From the NCBI GenBank assembly GCA_947175535.1, contig CAMWNF010000012.1, positions 1-36,585 of the forward strand: DNA of 36,585 bases. The letters run 5' to 3'. The DNA comes from an uncultured Bacteroidales bacterium (GTDB taxonomy: Bacteria; Bacteroidota; Bacteroidia; Bacteroidales; Muribaculaceae). Shown piece after piece: positions 1-6,372 of the stretch. The notes under the pieces were generated by a model, which was given only the letters and a program-made list of their open reading frames with translations, was not told where the DNA came from and did not search any database. The translations under genes were made by a program, and so were the position numbers. Positions within the stretch are counted from its first letter, which is position 1; each line of letters starts with the position of its first letter.

Positions 1-252
1 AATCTGTTCAACGCCCGCGCATTTGCGAGCGGTCACACGGCTTTCCACGACGCCCCTCACAGTCTGGTCTTCTTCGCGACGCTCGCCGTTATTCTGGTCG
101 GACAGATAGCGATAGTCTACGTCGGCGGCACGATGTTCAACGTCTGCCCCCTGGAAATCTCCGACATGCTCGCCATCATTCTCGCCACCTCCCCCGTCAT
201 GCTCCTCCCGACCCTATACACCCTTTTTACATGCCGGAAAACTGCAGTTTAA
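1..252 (+). CDS. P-type cation (Ca2+-like) ATPase, C-terminal fragment
   Basis: The window opens inside this gene: frame 1 stays open for 83 codons to TAA at 250-252. The fragment starts NLFNARAF and has two hydrophobic segments (around SLVFFATLAVILVG and MLAIILATSPVMLLP) separated by a short loop with GGTMFNVCPLE. This fits the last transmembrane helices of the Cation_ATPase_C region of plasma-membrane-type Ca2+ ATPases, where an NxFNAR motif, an F..PL loop and a final helix pair are usual. It would pump cations, probably Ca2+, across the inner membrane. The phosphorylation and ATP-binding domains lie outside the window, so the ion is inferred only from this tail. Confidence 0.72.
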   Translation, partial: NLFNARAFASGHTAFHDAPHSLVFFATLAVILVGQIAIVYVGGTMFNVCPLEISDMLAIILATSPVMLLPTLYTLFTCRKTAV

Positions 253-264
253 GCTGCACAAATA

Positions 265-289
265 GTCTGACTCATCCGACATGTCAGAC
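265..289. repeat. Intergenic tandem TCNGAC-N3 repeat, 3 units
   Basis: Three 6-bp units TCTGAC, TCCGAC and TCAGAC lie at a 9-bp period just after the ATPase stop. The outer units also form a 7-bp inverted repeat (GTCTGAC/GTCAGAC, 11-nt loop). A T-run at 303-309 follows 13 nt later, so the repeat might double as a terminator hairpin. Related arrays occur at 6318-6332 and 11058-11092. Confidence 0.55.
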
Positions 290-343
290 ACTCCTTGCAC
301 AGTTTTTTTCTCAAAGGAGTAGTTTCGGGTGGGATTTTTGTGT

Positions 344-351
344 TAACTTTG
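344..351 (+). promoter_or_regulatory. -7 box TAACTTTG upstream of the GH20 gene
   Basis: Exact match to the Bacteroidetes -7 consensus TAnnTTTG, 55 bp before the ATG at 407. No good TTTG -33 element is found at the usual 19-21 bp spacing; TTTC at 323-326 is the nearest. The expected leader is about 48 nt. Confidence 0.55.
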
Positions 352-406
352 TGAGAAGTTAGAGGGAAAATCAATTCTATCACAACCATAAAAACCATTT
401 TGCTAC

Positions 407-2638
407 ATGAAATTAACAAGTGCATTATCGGCTGTTGTGCTCGGTCTCGCCGCTGTGTCGTGCGGATCAGCCCCGAAAACCACTCAGGTTCAGTGGGAAA
501 CACTCGGCAACCAGTCCGATGAAAACGGCAACTACTACGTAGAGCGTTTCACAGTCACCGGCAATCTCGATTTCGACCGTCTGGCGTTCAACCAGTTCGC
601 GCGCAAGATGACTCCGGTCAATCCCGCCGACACACTCATCGAGATTATCCCCGGCTATTACTGCATCTCGTCGCCGCGTTTCCGCGCAGCTGAAGGCGAC
701 ACTGTCGTTGTCGACATCCGTGTCAATGGTGAGCTCCGCGCAATCTGCTACGGTCCTGACGGCGTCCACACCGCCAATTTCGACGGCTCTACAGCTCCCG
801 CCGAGCTGACATTCGCATCAATGACCGAATTCCCCGCTCAATATTCGACTCCCGCAAGCGACCTGATGCCGAAGGGCGAAGAAATCTACGCATTCAATGA
901 AGCACTTGCTGCAGACGTGCCGGGCGACTACGAAGCTGTCCCCTCGTTCAAGAAAGTAACCCTCACCGACGGAGAATCGACTGTCGCCGATATCAAAATC
1001 GTTGAGAAAGCCGGTGACCCCTCGCTCGGAGAAAAATACACCATCACCATCGCCGATAACACTGCGACCGTCGAAGCTGCTCCGGCATTTATGAAAACTG
1101 CCCGTCACCGCGCCGAAAACCTCGTTGCGGGCTTCGCTGGTCCGACGGTTGCAAACGCCGTGGTTGAGGACGAACCCGACTTCCGCTACCGCGCCGTGAT
1201 GATCGACATCTCGCGCAACTTCCAGACTCCCGCCGAGATGCGTCGCATCATCGACCTCCTCGCGCGCTACGGCTTCAATCATCTCCACTTCCACTTCAGC
1301 GATGACGACGCATGGCGTCTCGAAATTCCCGGTCTGCCCGAACTCACCGAAGTCGGCGCACGTCGCGGCTATACGATGGATGAAGCTGATTTCATCGGTC
1401 AAATCCACGCCGGTAACGGTAATCCCGACGCAAAAGAAGGAACTGCCAACGGTTATTTCACAAAAGAAGATTTCATCTCCATGCTCCGCTATGCCGACAG
1501 TCTCGGTGTCAAAGTGTTGCCCGAAGTTGAATCTCCGGGTCATGCCCGCGCAGCAATCAAAGCGATGGAAAAACGCTATCGCACCACAGGCGACGCGTCG
1601 CTTCGCCTGATTGAAGACGGAGACAGCTCGGTCTACACTTCGGCTCAGTCGTTCCACGACAACGTTATGAACCCCGCGCTCGAATCGACCTACGCTTTCT
1701 TCGAAAAAGTATATGACGGCATCATCGACATGTATGCCGAGGCTGGAGTAGAACTCCCCGCAATCCACATCGGCGGCGACGAAGTGCCTCGCGGAGCATG
1801 GGGCGGCGCACCCTCAGTCATCAAATACAAGGAAGAGCACGGCATCGCCAACGACCACGACATGCACGCCGTTTTCAACCGTCGCGCCTCCGACTATCTG
1901 AAGTCAAAAGGCGTGAAGGTGTCAGGATGGCAGGAAGTCGTCTGCGGTCGCACCGACGACTATAACAACGCTGTAGCTCCGAACGCTTACTCTGTCAACA
2001 GCTGGACACAGTCGCTCACCACTCCCGACGCTCCCTCGCGTCAGGCTCTCGACGGCAACTATCCTCTGATACTCAGCAATGTCAACCGTTTCTACTTCGA
2101 CATGGCACCGAGCTATCATCCCGAAGAACGCGGTCTGACATGGAGCACTCCGGTCGACGAATTCATCGCGCTCGGCGGCTATCCCGAAGTGCTTGTCGTG
2201 CTTCAGCCGGGCGACCGTGAGAAGATTTTCGGTCTCTCAGGTCAGGTTTGGTCTGAAACCGTCAGAAGCGGTGCTGACCTCGAAATGCGTCTGCTGCCCA
2301 ATATGCTCGGTCTCGCCGAACGCGCCTGGAACAGCACTCCGACCTACACCGACGCTGATTTCAACGCCGTAATCTCGGCTCGTGAAATTCCCGCATGGGA
2401 AGAAGGACACTATAACTATCATCTCCACCAGCCCGGTGTGAAAGTAGTTGACGGCAAAGCAGTCATGAATGCTCCCTACGCCGGCAAGGGCGAAATCCGT
2501 TACACTCTCGACGGAAGCAATCCTACCGCAGAATCGCCTGTCTACACCGAACCCGTAGCTATCAGCGACGCAAAACAAATCCGCGCCGCTTACTTCCTCA
2601 ACGGCAAACATTCAGTTACGACAATCGTCCGCCTCTAA
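407..2638 (+). CDS. Beta-N-acetylhexosaminidase, GH20, lipoprotein
   Basis: 743 aa. It begins with a lipoprotein signal (MKLTSALSAVVLGLAAVSC, acylated Cys19), so it should be anchored in the outer or inner membrane facing the periplasm or surface. Residues about 130-255 fit the GH20 N-terminal (20b) domain. The catalytic barrel follows, with HLHFHFSDDDAWRLEIPG near residue 290 and the diagnostic HIGGDE motif. In that motif Asp458-Glu459 are the substrate-assisting and acid/base residues of the family. The last about 80 residues match the chitobiase/hexosaminidase C-terminal domain (IRYTLDGSNPT...SPVYTEP). It should remove terminal GlcNAc/GalNAc from glycans such as mucin N- or O-glycans or chito-oligosaccharides; the exact substrate cannot be read. 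It is monocistronic, with a -7 box at 344 and a strong terminator at 2658. Confidence 0.95.
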   Translation: MKLTSALSAVVLGLAAVSCGSAPKTTQVQWETLGNQSDENGNYYVERFTVTGNLDFDRLAFNQFARKMTPVNPADTLIEIIPGYYCISSPRFRAAEGDTVVVDIRVNGELRAICYGPDGVHTANFDGSTAPAELTFASMTEFPAQYSTPASDLMPKGEEIYAFNEALAADVPGDYEAVPSFKKVTLTDGESTVADIKIVEKAGDPSLGEKYTITIADNTATVEAAPAFMKTARHRAENLVAGFAGPTVANAVVEDEPDFRYRAVMIDISRNFQTPAEMRRIIDLLARYGFNHLHFHFSDDDAWRLEIPGLPELTEVGARRGYTMDEADFIGQIHAGNGNPDAKEGTANGYFTKEDFISMLRYADSLGVKVLPEVESPGHARAAIKAMEKRYRTTGDASLRLIEDGDSSVYTSAQSFHDNVMNPALESTYAFFEKVYDGIIDMYAEAGVELPAIHIGGDEVPRGAWGGAPSVIKYKEEHGIANDHDMHAVFNRRASDYLKSKGVKVSGWQEVVCGRTDDYNNAVAPNAYSVNSWTQSLTTPDAPSRQALDGNYPLILSNVNRFYFDMAPSYHPEERGLTWSTPVDEFIALGGYPEVLVVLQPGDREKIFGLSGQVWSETVRSGADLEMRLLPNMLGLAERAWNSTPTYTDADFNAVISAREIPAWEEGHYNYHLHQPGVKVVDGKAVMNAPYAGKGEIRYTLDGSNPTAESPVYTEPVAISDAKQIRAAYFLNGKHSVTTIVRL

Positions 2639-2657
2639 GCGACAGAATTTATTCCGC

Positions 2658-2690
2658 AAGGCGTTGTGTCTAAGGCACAACGCCTTTTTT
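2658..2690 (+). terminator. Rho-independent terminator after the GH20 gene
   Basis: Perfect 11-bp stem (AAGGCGTTGTG / CACAACGCCTT) with a 7-nt loop, running directly into a T-run ending at 2690. Confidence 0.9.
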
Positions 2691-2716
2691 ATTGTTGTAA
2701 CTATATATATCAGCAT

Positions 2717-2750
2717 TTTGGGCTTTTTAACAGGAAAATTATTAACTTTG
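2717..2750 (+). promoter_or_regulatory. Promoter of the TlpA-like gene (TTTG ... TAACTTTG)
   Basis: The -7 box TAACTTTG at 2743-2750 matches TAnnTTTG. A TTTG -33 element at 2717-2720 lies 22 bp upstream, slightly longer than the usual spacing. The leader to the ATG at 2795 would be about 38 nt and AT-rich. Confidence 0.65.
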
Positions 2751-2794
2751 CGGTATAATAATCTATAAATAACTAACTATAAAACATTATTGCC

Positions 2795-3874
2795 ATGAAG
2801 CTAAAATCTATTCTGCCAGTCCTATCGCTCTCGTCTTTTGCACTCTCTTTCGCAGCCGTCAACTATACCGTCAAGGGTGAACTCCCCGCCGATATGGAAG
2901 GCAAAACTATCTATCTCCACGATTATGACAAAAGGGTAAATATTGATTCCGCAAAAGTCGTCAACGGAAAATTCTCTGCAAGCGGAACATACGACCATCC
3001 TATTTTAGTGCGCGTCGAAAACGGCAACTATTTCAGTAATTGCATACTCGACAGCGTTGTAACGGTCGATTTCAATACCCACCAACCCGCCGACGGATCG
3101 GAACTCAACCGTAAATATATTGAATATTATGCAGCTCTGGATGCTATAGATGACGAACTAAAACGCTTTAGAAACGAACTCAAGTCACATGGCTTTGAAC
3201 AGCCTCAGTTAGGTGAAATTTATAAATTATTATGGGATAAGAAGAACCCTTTAACTCTCGAAATAATGGAAAATGCCTTAAAAAACGAGGATAACGGCAT
3301 CGGTTACACGGCATTAGTTGACTATTCTTCACTCCAAAGAAACATTACACCGGAAAAATGGGAAGCAATAAAGGATTCAATCCCTGCATGGTTGAAATCC
3401 ACCCGATTATATGCCGATCGCGACAGGGAATTCGCAAATCAGAAGAGAACAGCTGTCGGTCAGCCGTTTGTCGACTTTAATGCGACCACTCCCGACGGCA
3501 AGGAGGTAAAACTTTCGGATTATGTCGGCAAAGGGAAATATGTAGTGGTTGATTTCTGGGCTTCATGGTGCGGACCGTGCCGTCAGGAGGCGCGCGACGT
3601 GCTCAAACCGCTCTATGAACAGCTGAAGGACAACGATAAATTTGAAATATTAGGTGTCGGCGTATGGGATCAGCCTGAGAGACTGAAGGCTGCGATAGAG
3701 CAAGACGGCAATGAATGGCGACAGATTTTTGCCAACGGCATGGAACCGATGAAGCTCTACGGCTTTGATTTTGTCCCGATGATAATCTTCTTCGCTCCCG
3801 ATGGAACCATCCTGAACCGCACCCTTCGCGGCAACACCCTCATCACCACCGTCACCACCACCATCTCAGAATAA
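2795..3874 (+). CDS. Exported thioredoxin-fold (TlpA/AhpC-TSA-like) protein
   Basis: 359 aa with an SPI-type signal (MKLKSILPVLSLSSFALSFA) and no lipobox, so probably periplasmic. Residues about 24-100 resemble the DUF4369 beta-rich domain common in Bacteroidetes TlpA proteins (YTVKGELPADMEGKTIYLHD). A helical linker follows. From about residue 225 comes a TlpA-like thioredoxin fold: FVDFNATTPDGKEVKLSD, then WASWCGPCR with redox cysteines Cys259 and Cys262, and a cis-Pro region FVPMIIFF. Members reduce or isomerise disulfides of exported proteins or serve peroxide or cytochrome maturation; the partner is unknown. The linker (about 3100-3450) is more AT-rich than the ends. It has its own promoter and terminator, so it is probably monocistronic. 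Confidence 0.88.
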   Translation: MKLKSILPVLSLSSFALSFAAVNYTVKGELPADMEGKTIYLHDYDKRVNIDSAKVVNGKFSASGTYDHPILVRVENGNYFSNCILDSVVTVDFNTHQPADGSELNRKYIEYYAALDAIDDELKRFRNELKSHGFEQPQLGEIYKLLWDKKNPLTLEIMENALKNEDNGIGYTALVDYSSLQRNITPEKWEAIKDSIPAWLKSTRLYADRDREFANQKRTAVGQPFVDFNATTPDGKEVKLSDYVGKGKYVVVDFWASWCGPCRQEARDVLKPLYEQLKDNDKFEILGVGVWDQPERLKAAIEQDGNEWRQIFANGMEPMKLYGFDFVPMIIFFAPDGTILNRTLRGNTLITTVTTTISE

Positions 3875-3888
3875 TCTCGCGAATCTCA

Positions 3889-3912
3889 CGCAGAGCCGCA
3901 GAGAACTCAGAG
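3889..3912. repeat. CGCAGAG short tandem repeat
   Basis: Units CGCAGAG (3889-3895), CGCAGAG (3897-3903) and CTCAGAG (3906-3912) lie at 8-9 bp period after the TlpA-like gene. The third unit is part of the terminator hairpin. I recall similar CGCAGAG-type intergenic repeats in many bacterial genomes, but cannot confirm the family here. Confidence 0.5.
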
Positions 3913-3927
3913 TTCTCTGATCTTTTT
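3899..3927 (+). terminator. Rho-independent terminator after the TlpA-like gene
   Basis: 9-bp stem (CAGAGAACT / AGTTCTCTG) with a 3-nt loop, then GATC and a TTTTT tract to 3927, starting 25 bp after the stop codon. Confidence 0.7.
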
Positions 3928-3944
3928 GGCGGTCGCGCCACTAC

Positions 3945-3969
3945 AATTGTGCATCGTGAATTGTGAATT
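3945..3969. repeat. 7-nt AATTGTG tandem repeat running into a stop codon
   Basis: Units AATTGTG, CATCGTG and AATTGTG, then AATT, at a strict 7-nt period. The array ends on the TAA (3968-3970, minus strand) of the GlmU-like gene. A 10-nt piece of the same repeat (ATTGTGAATT) recurs inverted at 27695-27704, again touching a stop codon. Confidence 0.5.
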
Positions 3970-5128
3970 ATTTGTAGGCTTCGGCGGCGTCGCGGATGGC
4001 GTAGAACATGCGGCGGTCGGCTTCGGTCAGTGCGATGCCGCGACGAGCCATTACACGGGCGGCGACATCGAAAAATTTTGTCATCGAGACGTCGGAGAAG
4101 CCCGCCGTACCGCCCTCGCTGAACGAGGCCACGAAGTTACGCGGGAAGCCTGTGCCGTGAATATTTACCCCCACACCCACCACCGTCGCGGTGTTGAACA
4201 TGGTGTTGATGCCGGCTTTGGAATGGTCACCCATAATCAGACCGCAGAATTGCAGACCAGTGCGCACGAAGCGGTGAGAGGGATAGTTCCACAGCTTGAT
4301 TTCGGTGTAATCGTTTTTGAGATTGGAAGCGACACAACCTGCTCCGAGATTGCACCATGAACCAATGACGGCATTGCCAAGGAAACCGTCGTGCGCCTTG
4401 TTGGAATAGCTGTGGATCACCACGTTGTTGAGCTCTCCGCCGACTTTCGACCAAGGTCCTATCGTCGTCGCTCCATATATTTTCGAACCCATGTTGACAA
4501 ACGAGTTGTCGCAGATGGCTATCGGTCCGCGCAGAGCCGAACACTCCATCACTTCGGCGTTGGCACCTATGTAGACCGGACCGTGAGTAACGTTTATGGC
4601 GCAACATTCGACCGTTGCACCTGGCTCGATGAAAAGTCGCGAGCGGTCGCCGACGACAGCAACTGTCTGACTGACATCAGCACTTTGTCTGCCGGCAGTG
4701 AGCAGGGCAAAATCGGCTTCAATCTCTTCGCCGTTCATCATGAAAATATCGGTTAGACGCGCTATGCGACGGACGGAAAAATCTACCGTTTTTCGAACGC
4801 TTTCAACTCCACGCGTAGCTATCCAAGCACCTTCTGCGTCGAAAAGCGACTCGCCGACAGCCAGTTTTACAACAGCAGCAACAATCTCATCTGTCGGAAT
4901 AATGTCAGACGCGAGGCTGACGGTGTCATCGGCAGCGGGATTGCAGCCACAGGGGAATATTTCGCTGAGATAATCGACTGTCCGATAGTGATATTCTTCC
5001 GAAAGACGGCGTTGCCACTTCTCTCGCAGCGTCAGCGCGCCGACACGCAGTTCGGAGACGGGACGGGTATAGGTCATAGGGAGGAGATTGGCTCTCACAT
5101 CGTCGTTGTCGATAAGCAAATAGTTCAT
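3968..5128 (-). CDS. GlmU-family sugar-nucleotide/acetyltransferase protein
   Basis: 386 aa. It resembles the Bacteroidetes GlmU-like family (the type annotated as UDP-GlcNAc diphosphorylase/glucosamine-1-phosphate N-acetyltransferase, alternative form). The N-terminal part begins MNYLLIDND and contains LPMTYTRPVSELRVGALTL, typical of this family's diverged nucleotidyltransferase half. Residues about 160-330 form a left-handed beta-helix of hexapeptide repeats (GPVYIGANAEVMECSAL, IYGATTIGPWSKVGGE, VIGSWCNLGAGC), the acyltransferase-type fold. In the cytoplasm it would help supply UDP-GlcNAc for peptidoglycan and LPS. The N-terminal half lacks a clean GxGTRM-type nucleotide loop, so uridyltransferase activity is inferred from family, not from a visible motif. 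It is divergent from rfbC with a 66-bp shared promoter region. Confidence 0.82.
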   Translation of the reverse strand: MNYLLIDNDDVRANLLPMTYTRPVSELRVGALTLREKWQRRLSEEYHYRTVDYLSEIFPCGCNPAADDTVSLASDIIPTDEIVAAVVKLAVGESLFDAEGAWIATRGVESVRKTVDFSVRRIARLTDIFMMNGEEIEADFALLTAGRQSADVSQTVAVVGDRSRLFIEPGATVECCAINVTHGPVYIGANAEVMECSALRGPIAICDNSFVNMGSKIYGATTIGPWSKVGGELNNVVIHSYSNKAHDGFLGNAVIGSWCNLGAGCVASNLKNDYTEIKLWNYPSHRFVRTGLQFCGLIMGDHSKAGINTMFNTATVVGVGVNIHGTGFPRNFVASFSEGGTAGFSDVSMTKFFDVAARVMARRGIALTEADRRMFYAIRDAAEAYK

Positions 5129-5145
5129 ATCCGATATTTTTTACG

Positions 5146-5153
5146 CAAATCTA
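5146..5153 (-). promoter_or_regulatory. -7 box TAGATTTG for the GlmU-like gene
   Basis: On the minus strand, TAGATTTG lies 18 bp upstream of the ATG at 5128, giving a leader of about 10 nt. The opposing rfbC -7 box is only 12 bp away, so the two promoters overlap face to face. Confidence 0.5.
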
Positions 5154-5165
5154 CGCAATTTGTCG

Positions 5166-5173
5166 TAATTTTG
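5166..5173 (+). promoter_or_regulatory. -7 box TAATTTTG for rfbC
   Basis: Matches TAnnTTTG, 21 bp before the rfbC ATG (leader about 14 nt). The -33 element is only a T-run around 5137-5142, and it would sit over the start of the divergent gene's transcript. Confidence 0.55.
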
Positions 5174-5194
5174 TGAGAAACAACAATAATAAAA

Positions 5195-5740
5195 ATGACA
5201 TTCAGCGAGACCGAACTTAAAGGAGTGTGGCTTATAACGCCTGTCAGACACGGCGACGCACGCGGATATTTCTGTGAGACCTTCCGGCTTGACGAATTCG
5301 AGCGTCATGTCGGCAAAGTCGATTTCATTCAGGACAACGAATCGCGTTCGCACTTCGGCGTCGCCCGAGGTCTCCATTATCAGGCAGGCGAAGCGTCGCA
5401 GGCAAAACTCGTAAGGGTATCGGAAGGCACTGTTATTGACGTGGTAGTCGATTTGCGTCAGGACTCACCGACGTTCGGACGCTCGCTGTCGGTCGAACTT
5501 TCGGCAGAGAACGGGCAGCAGCTGTTCATCCCGCGCGGCTGCGCCCACGGATTCATCGTCATGAGCGAAGCGGCGACATTCCAATATAAGGTAGACAATT
5601 TCTATTGTCCGTCAGCCGAACGCTGCATCCGCTTCGACGACGAGACTCTCGCTATCGAATTTCCTATCGCCACCGACCACCTGTTATTCTCCGAAAAAGA
5701 CCTGCGCGGACTGTCGTTTGCCGACGCCGAAAAATTTTAA
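5195..5740 (+). CDS. rfbC: dTDP-4-dehydrorhamnose 3,5-epimerase
   Basis: 181 aa, the usual length for RmlC/RfbC. Family motifs in order: an N-terminal strand GVWLITPVRHGDARGYFCET; FIQDNESRSHFGVARGLHYQ with the catalytic histidine of the GLHYQ motif; VIDVVVDLRQDSPTFG; and LFIPRGCAHGFIVMSE of the cupin core. It epimerises C3 and C5 of dTDP-4-keto-6-deoxyglucose on the way to dTDP-L-rhamnose for surface polysaccharide. The other rml genes are not adjacent; its downstream partner is instead a Crp-type regulator 7 bp away, almost certainly on the same transcript. Confidence 0.95.
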   Translation: MTFSETELKGVWLITPVRHGDARGYFCETFRLDEFERHVGKVDFIQDNESRSHFGVARGLHYQAGEASQAKLVRVSEGTVIDVVVDLRQDSPTFGRSLSVELSAENGQQLFIPRGCAHGFIVMSEAATFQYKVDNFYCPSAERCIRFDDETLAIEFPIATDHLLFSEKDLRGLSFADAEKF

Positions 5741-5747
5741 CCAAAAA

Positions 5748-6305
5748 ATGGCAGACCTTAAAATCTATGACCTAATCGACCTCACCGCGTTACGGAAATT
5801 ATTTGAGGAACACGGCGAGAAACGCACGGTAAGGAAAGGAGAACACTTCTGCCGGATGGAACACACGGCAAAAGAAATCGGGCTCGTCGTTTCGGGCGTA
5901 TTCGGCTTCATGAGACCAGACAGCAAAGGACGTAATCAGATAATCTCGTTCGCCGCTCACGGCGACATTGTAGGCGCAATCATCTCCCTACGCCCCACCC
6001 GCATGTCAGCATTCGATGTCGTGGCTCTTTGTCCTGCCGAAATATTAGTGGTAAAGGCTGACGAAATATTCGGCATTATGGAAAGCATCCAACCTGGTTT
6101 CCGGTTAATGCTCACCGATGCGATAGCTTACGGTTTCATGATGCGCATGATTTCTTTCAGATGCGATAAGCCCGAAGACCGCTACACCGAACTGCTGGAA
6201 CGCATGCCTAAAATCGCATCGATGATACCGATGTCGGCTATTGCATCATATCTCGGGATGACGCGCGAAGCGTTTGCGAGACTCCGGAGCCGCTTGAAAG
6301 TGTGA
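5748..6305 (+). CDS. Crp/Fnr-family transcription regulator
   Basis: 185 aa from the ATG at 5748. An in-frame upstream ATG at 5718 would overlap rfbC and adds a segment that aligns with nothing expected. Residues about 20-120 form a cyclic-nucleotide-binding-type beta-roll (VRKGEHFCRMEHTAKEIGLVVSGVFGF ... IISFAAHGDIVGA). The C-terminus carries a helix-turn-helix (MSAIASYLGMTREAFARLRSRL). There is no Cys cluster, so Fnr-like iron-sulfur sensing is unlikely, and the ligand is unknown. It shares a transcript with rfbC. A TCGGA direct repeat and a promoter for the next gene start just after its stop, so it may act there; that is only a positional inference. Confidence 0.88.
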   Translation: MADLKIYDLIDLTALRKLFEEHGEKRTVRKGEHFCRMEHTAKEIGLVVSGVFGFMRPDSKGRNQIISFAAHGDIVGAIISLRPTRMSAFDVVALCPAEILVVKADEIFGIMESIQPGFRLMLTDAIAYGFMMRMISFRCDKPEDRYTELLERMPKIASMIPMSAIASYLGMTREAFARLRSRLKV

Positions 6306-6317
6306 TTTTAATCACGG

Positions 6318-6332
6318 TCGGAGAGGTCGGAC
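6318..6332. repeat. TCGGAG-AGG-TCGGAC direct repeat over a promoter
   Basis: Two 6-bp units at a 9-bp period, ending 5 bp before the -7 box of the next gene. They match the unit and spacing of the arrays at 265-289 and 11058-11092. Here the position, in the spacer between -33 and -7, would suit an operator. Confidence 0.45.
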
Positions 6333-6337
6333 GGCTT

Positions 6338-6345
6338 TACCTTTG
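6338..6345 (+). promoter_or_regulatory. -7 box TACCTTTG upstream of the first DUF3857 gene
   Basis: Exact TAnnTTTG match, leader about 20 nt to the ATG at 6373. No TTTG -33 element at the normal spacing; the TCGGA direct repeat occupies that place, so activation by a bound protein is possible. Confidence 0.6.
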
Positions 6346-6372
6346 CACCAGAAACCAATCCGACCTTAAATA

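Noticed and set aside
818-1768. 316-codon open frame on the minus strand, antisense to the GH20 gene
   Set aside because: Cys/Phe/Val-rich product with no family features, fully inside a clear GH20 gene; a codon-bias shadow.
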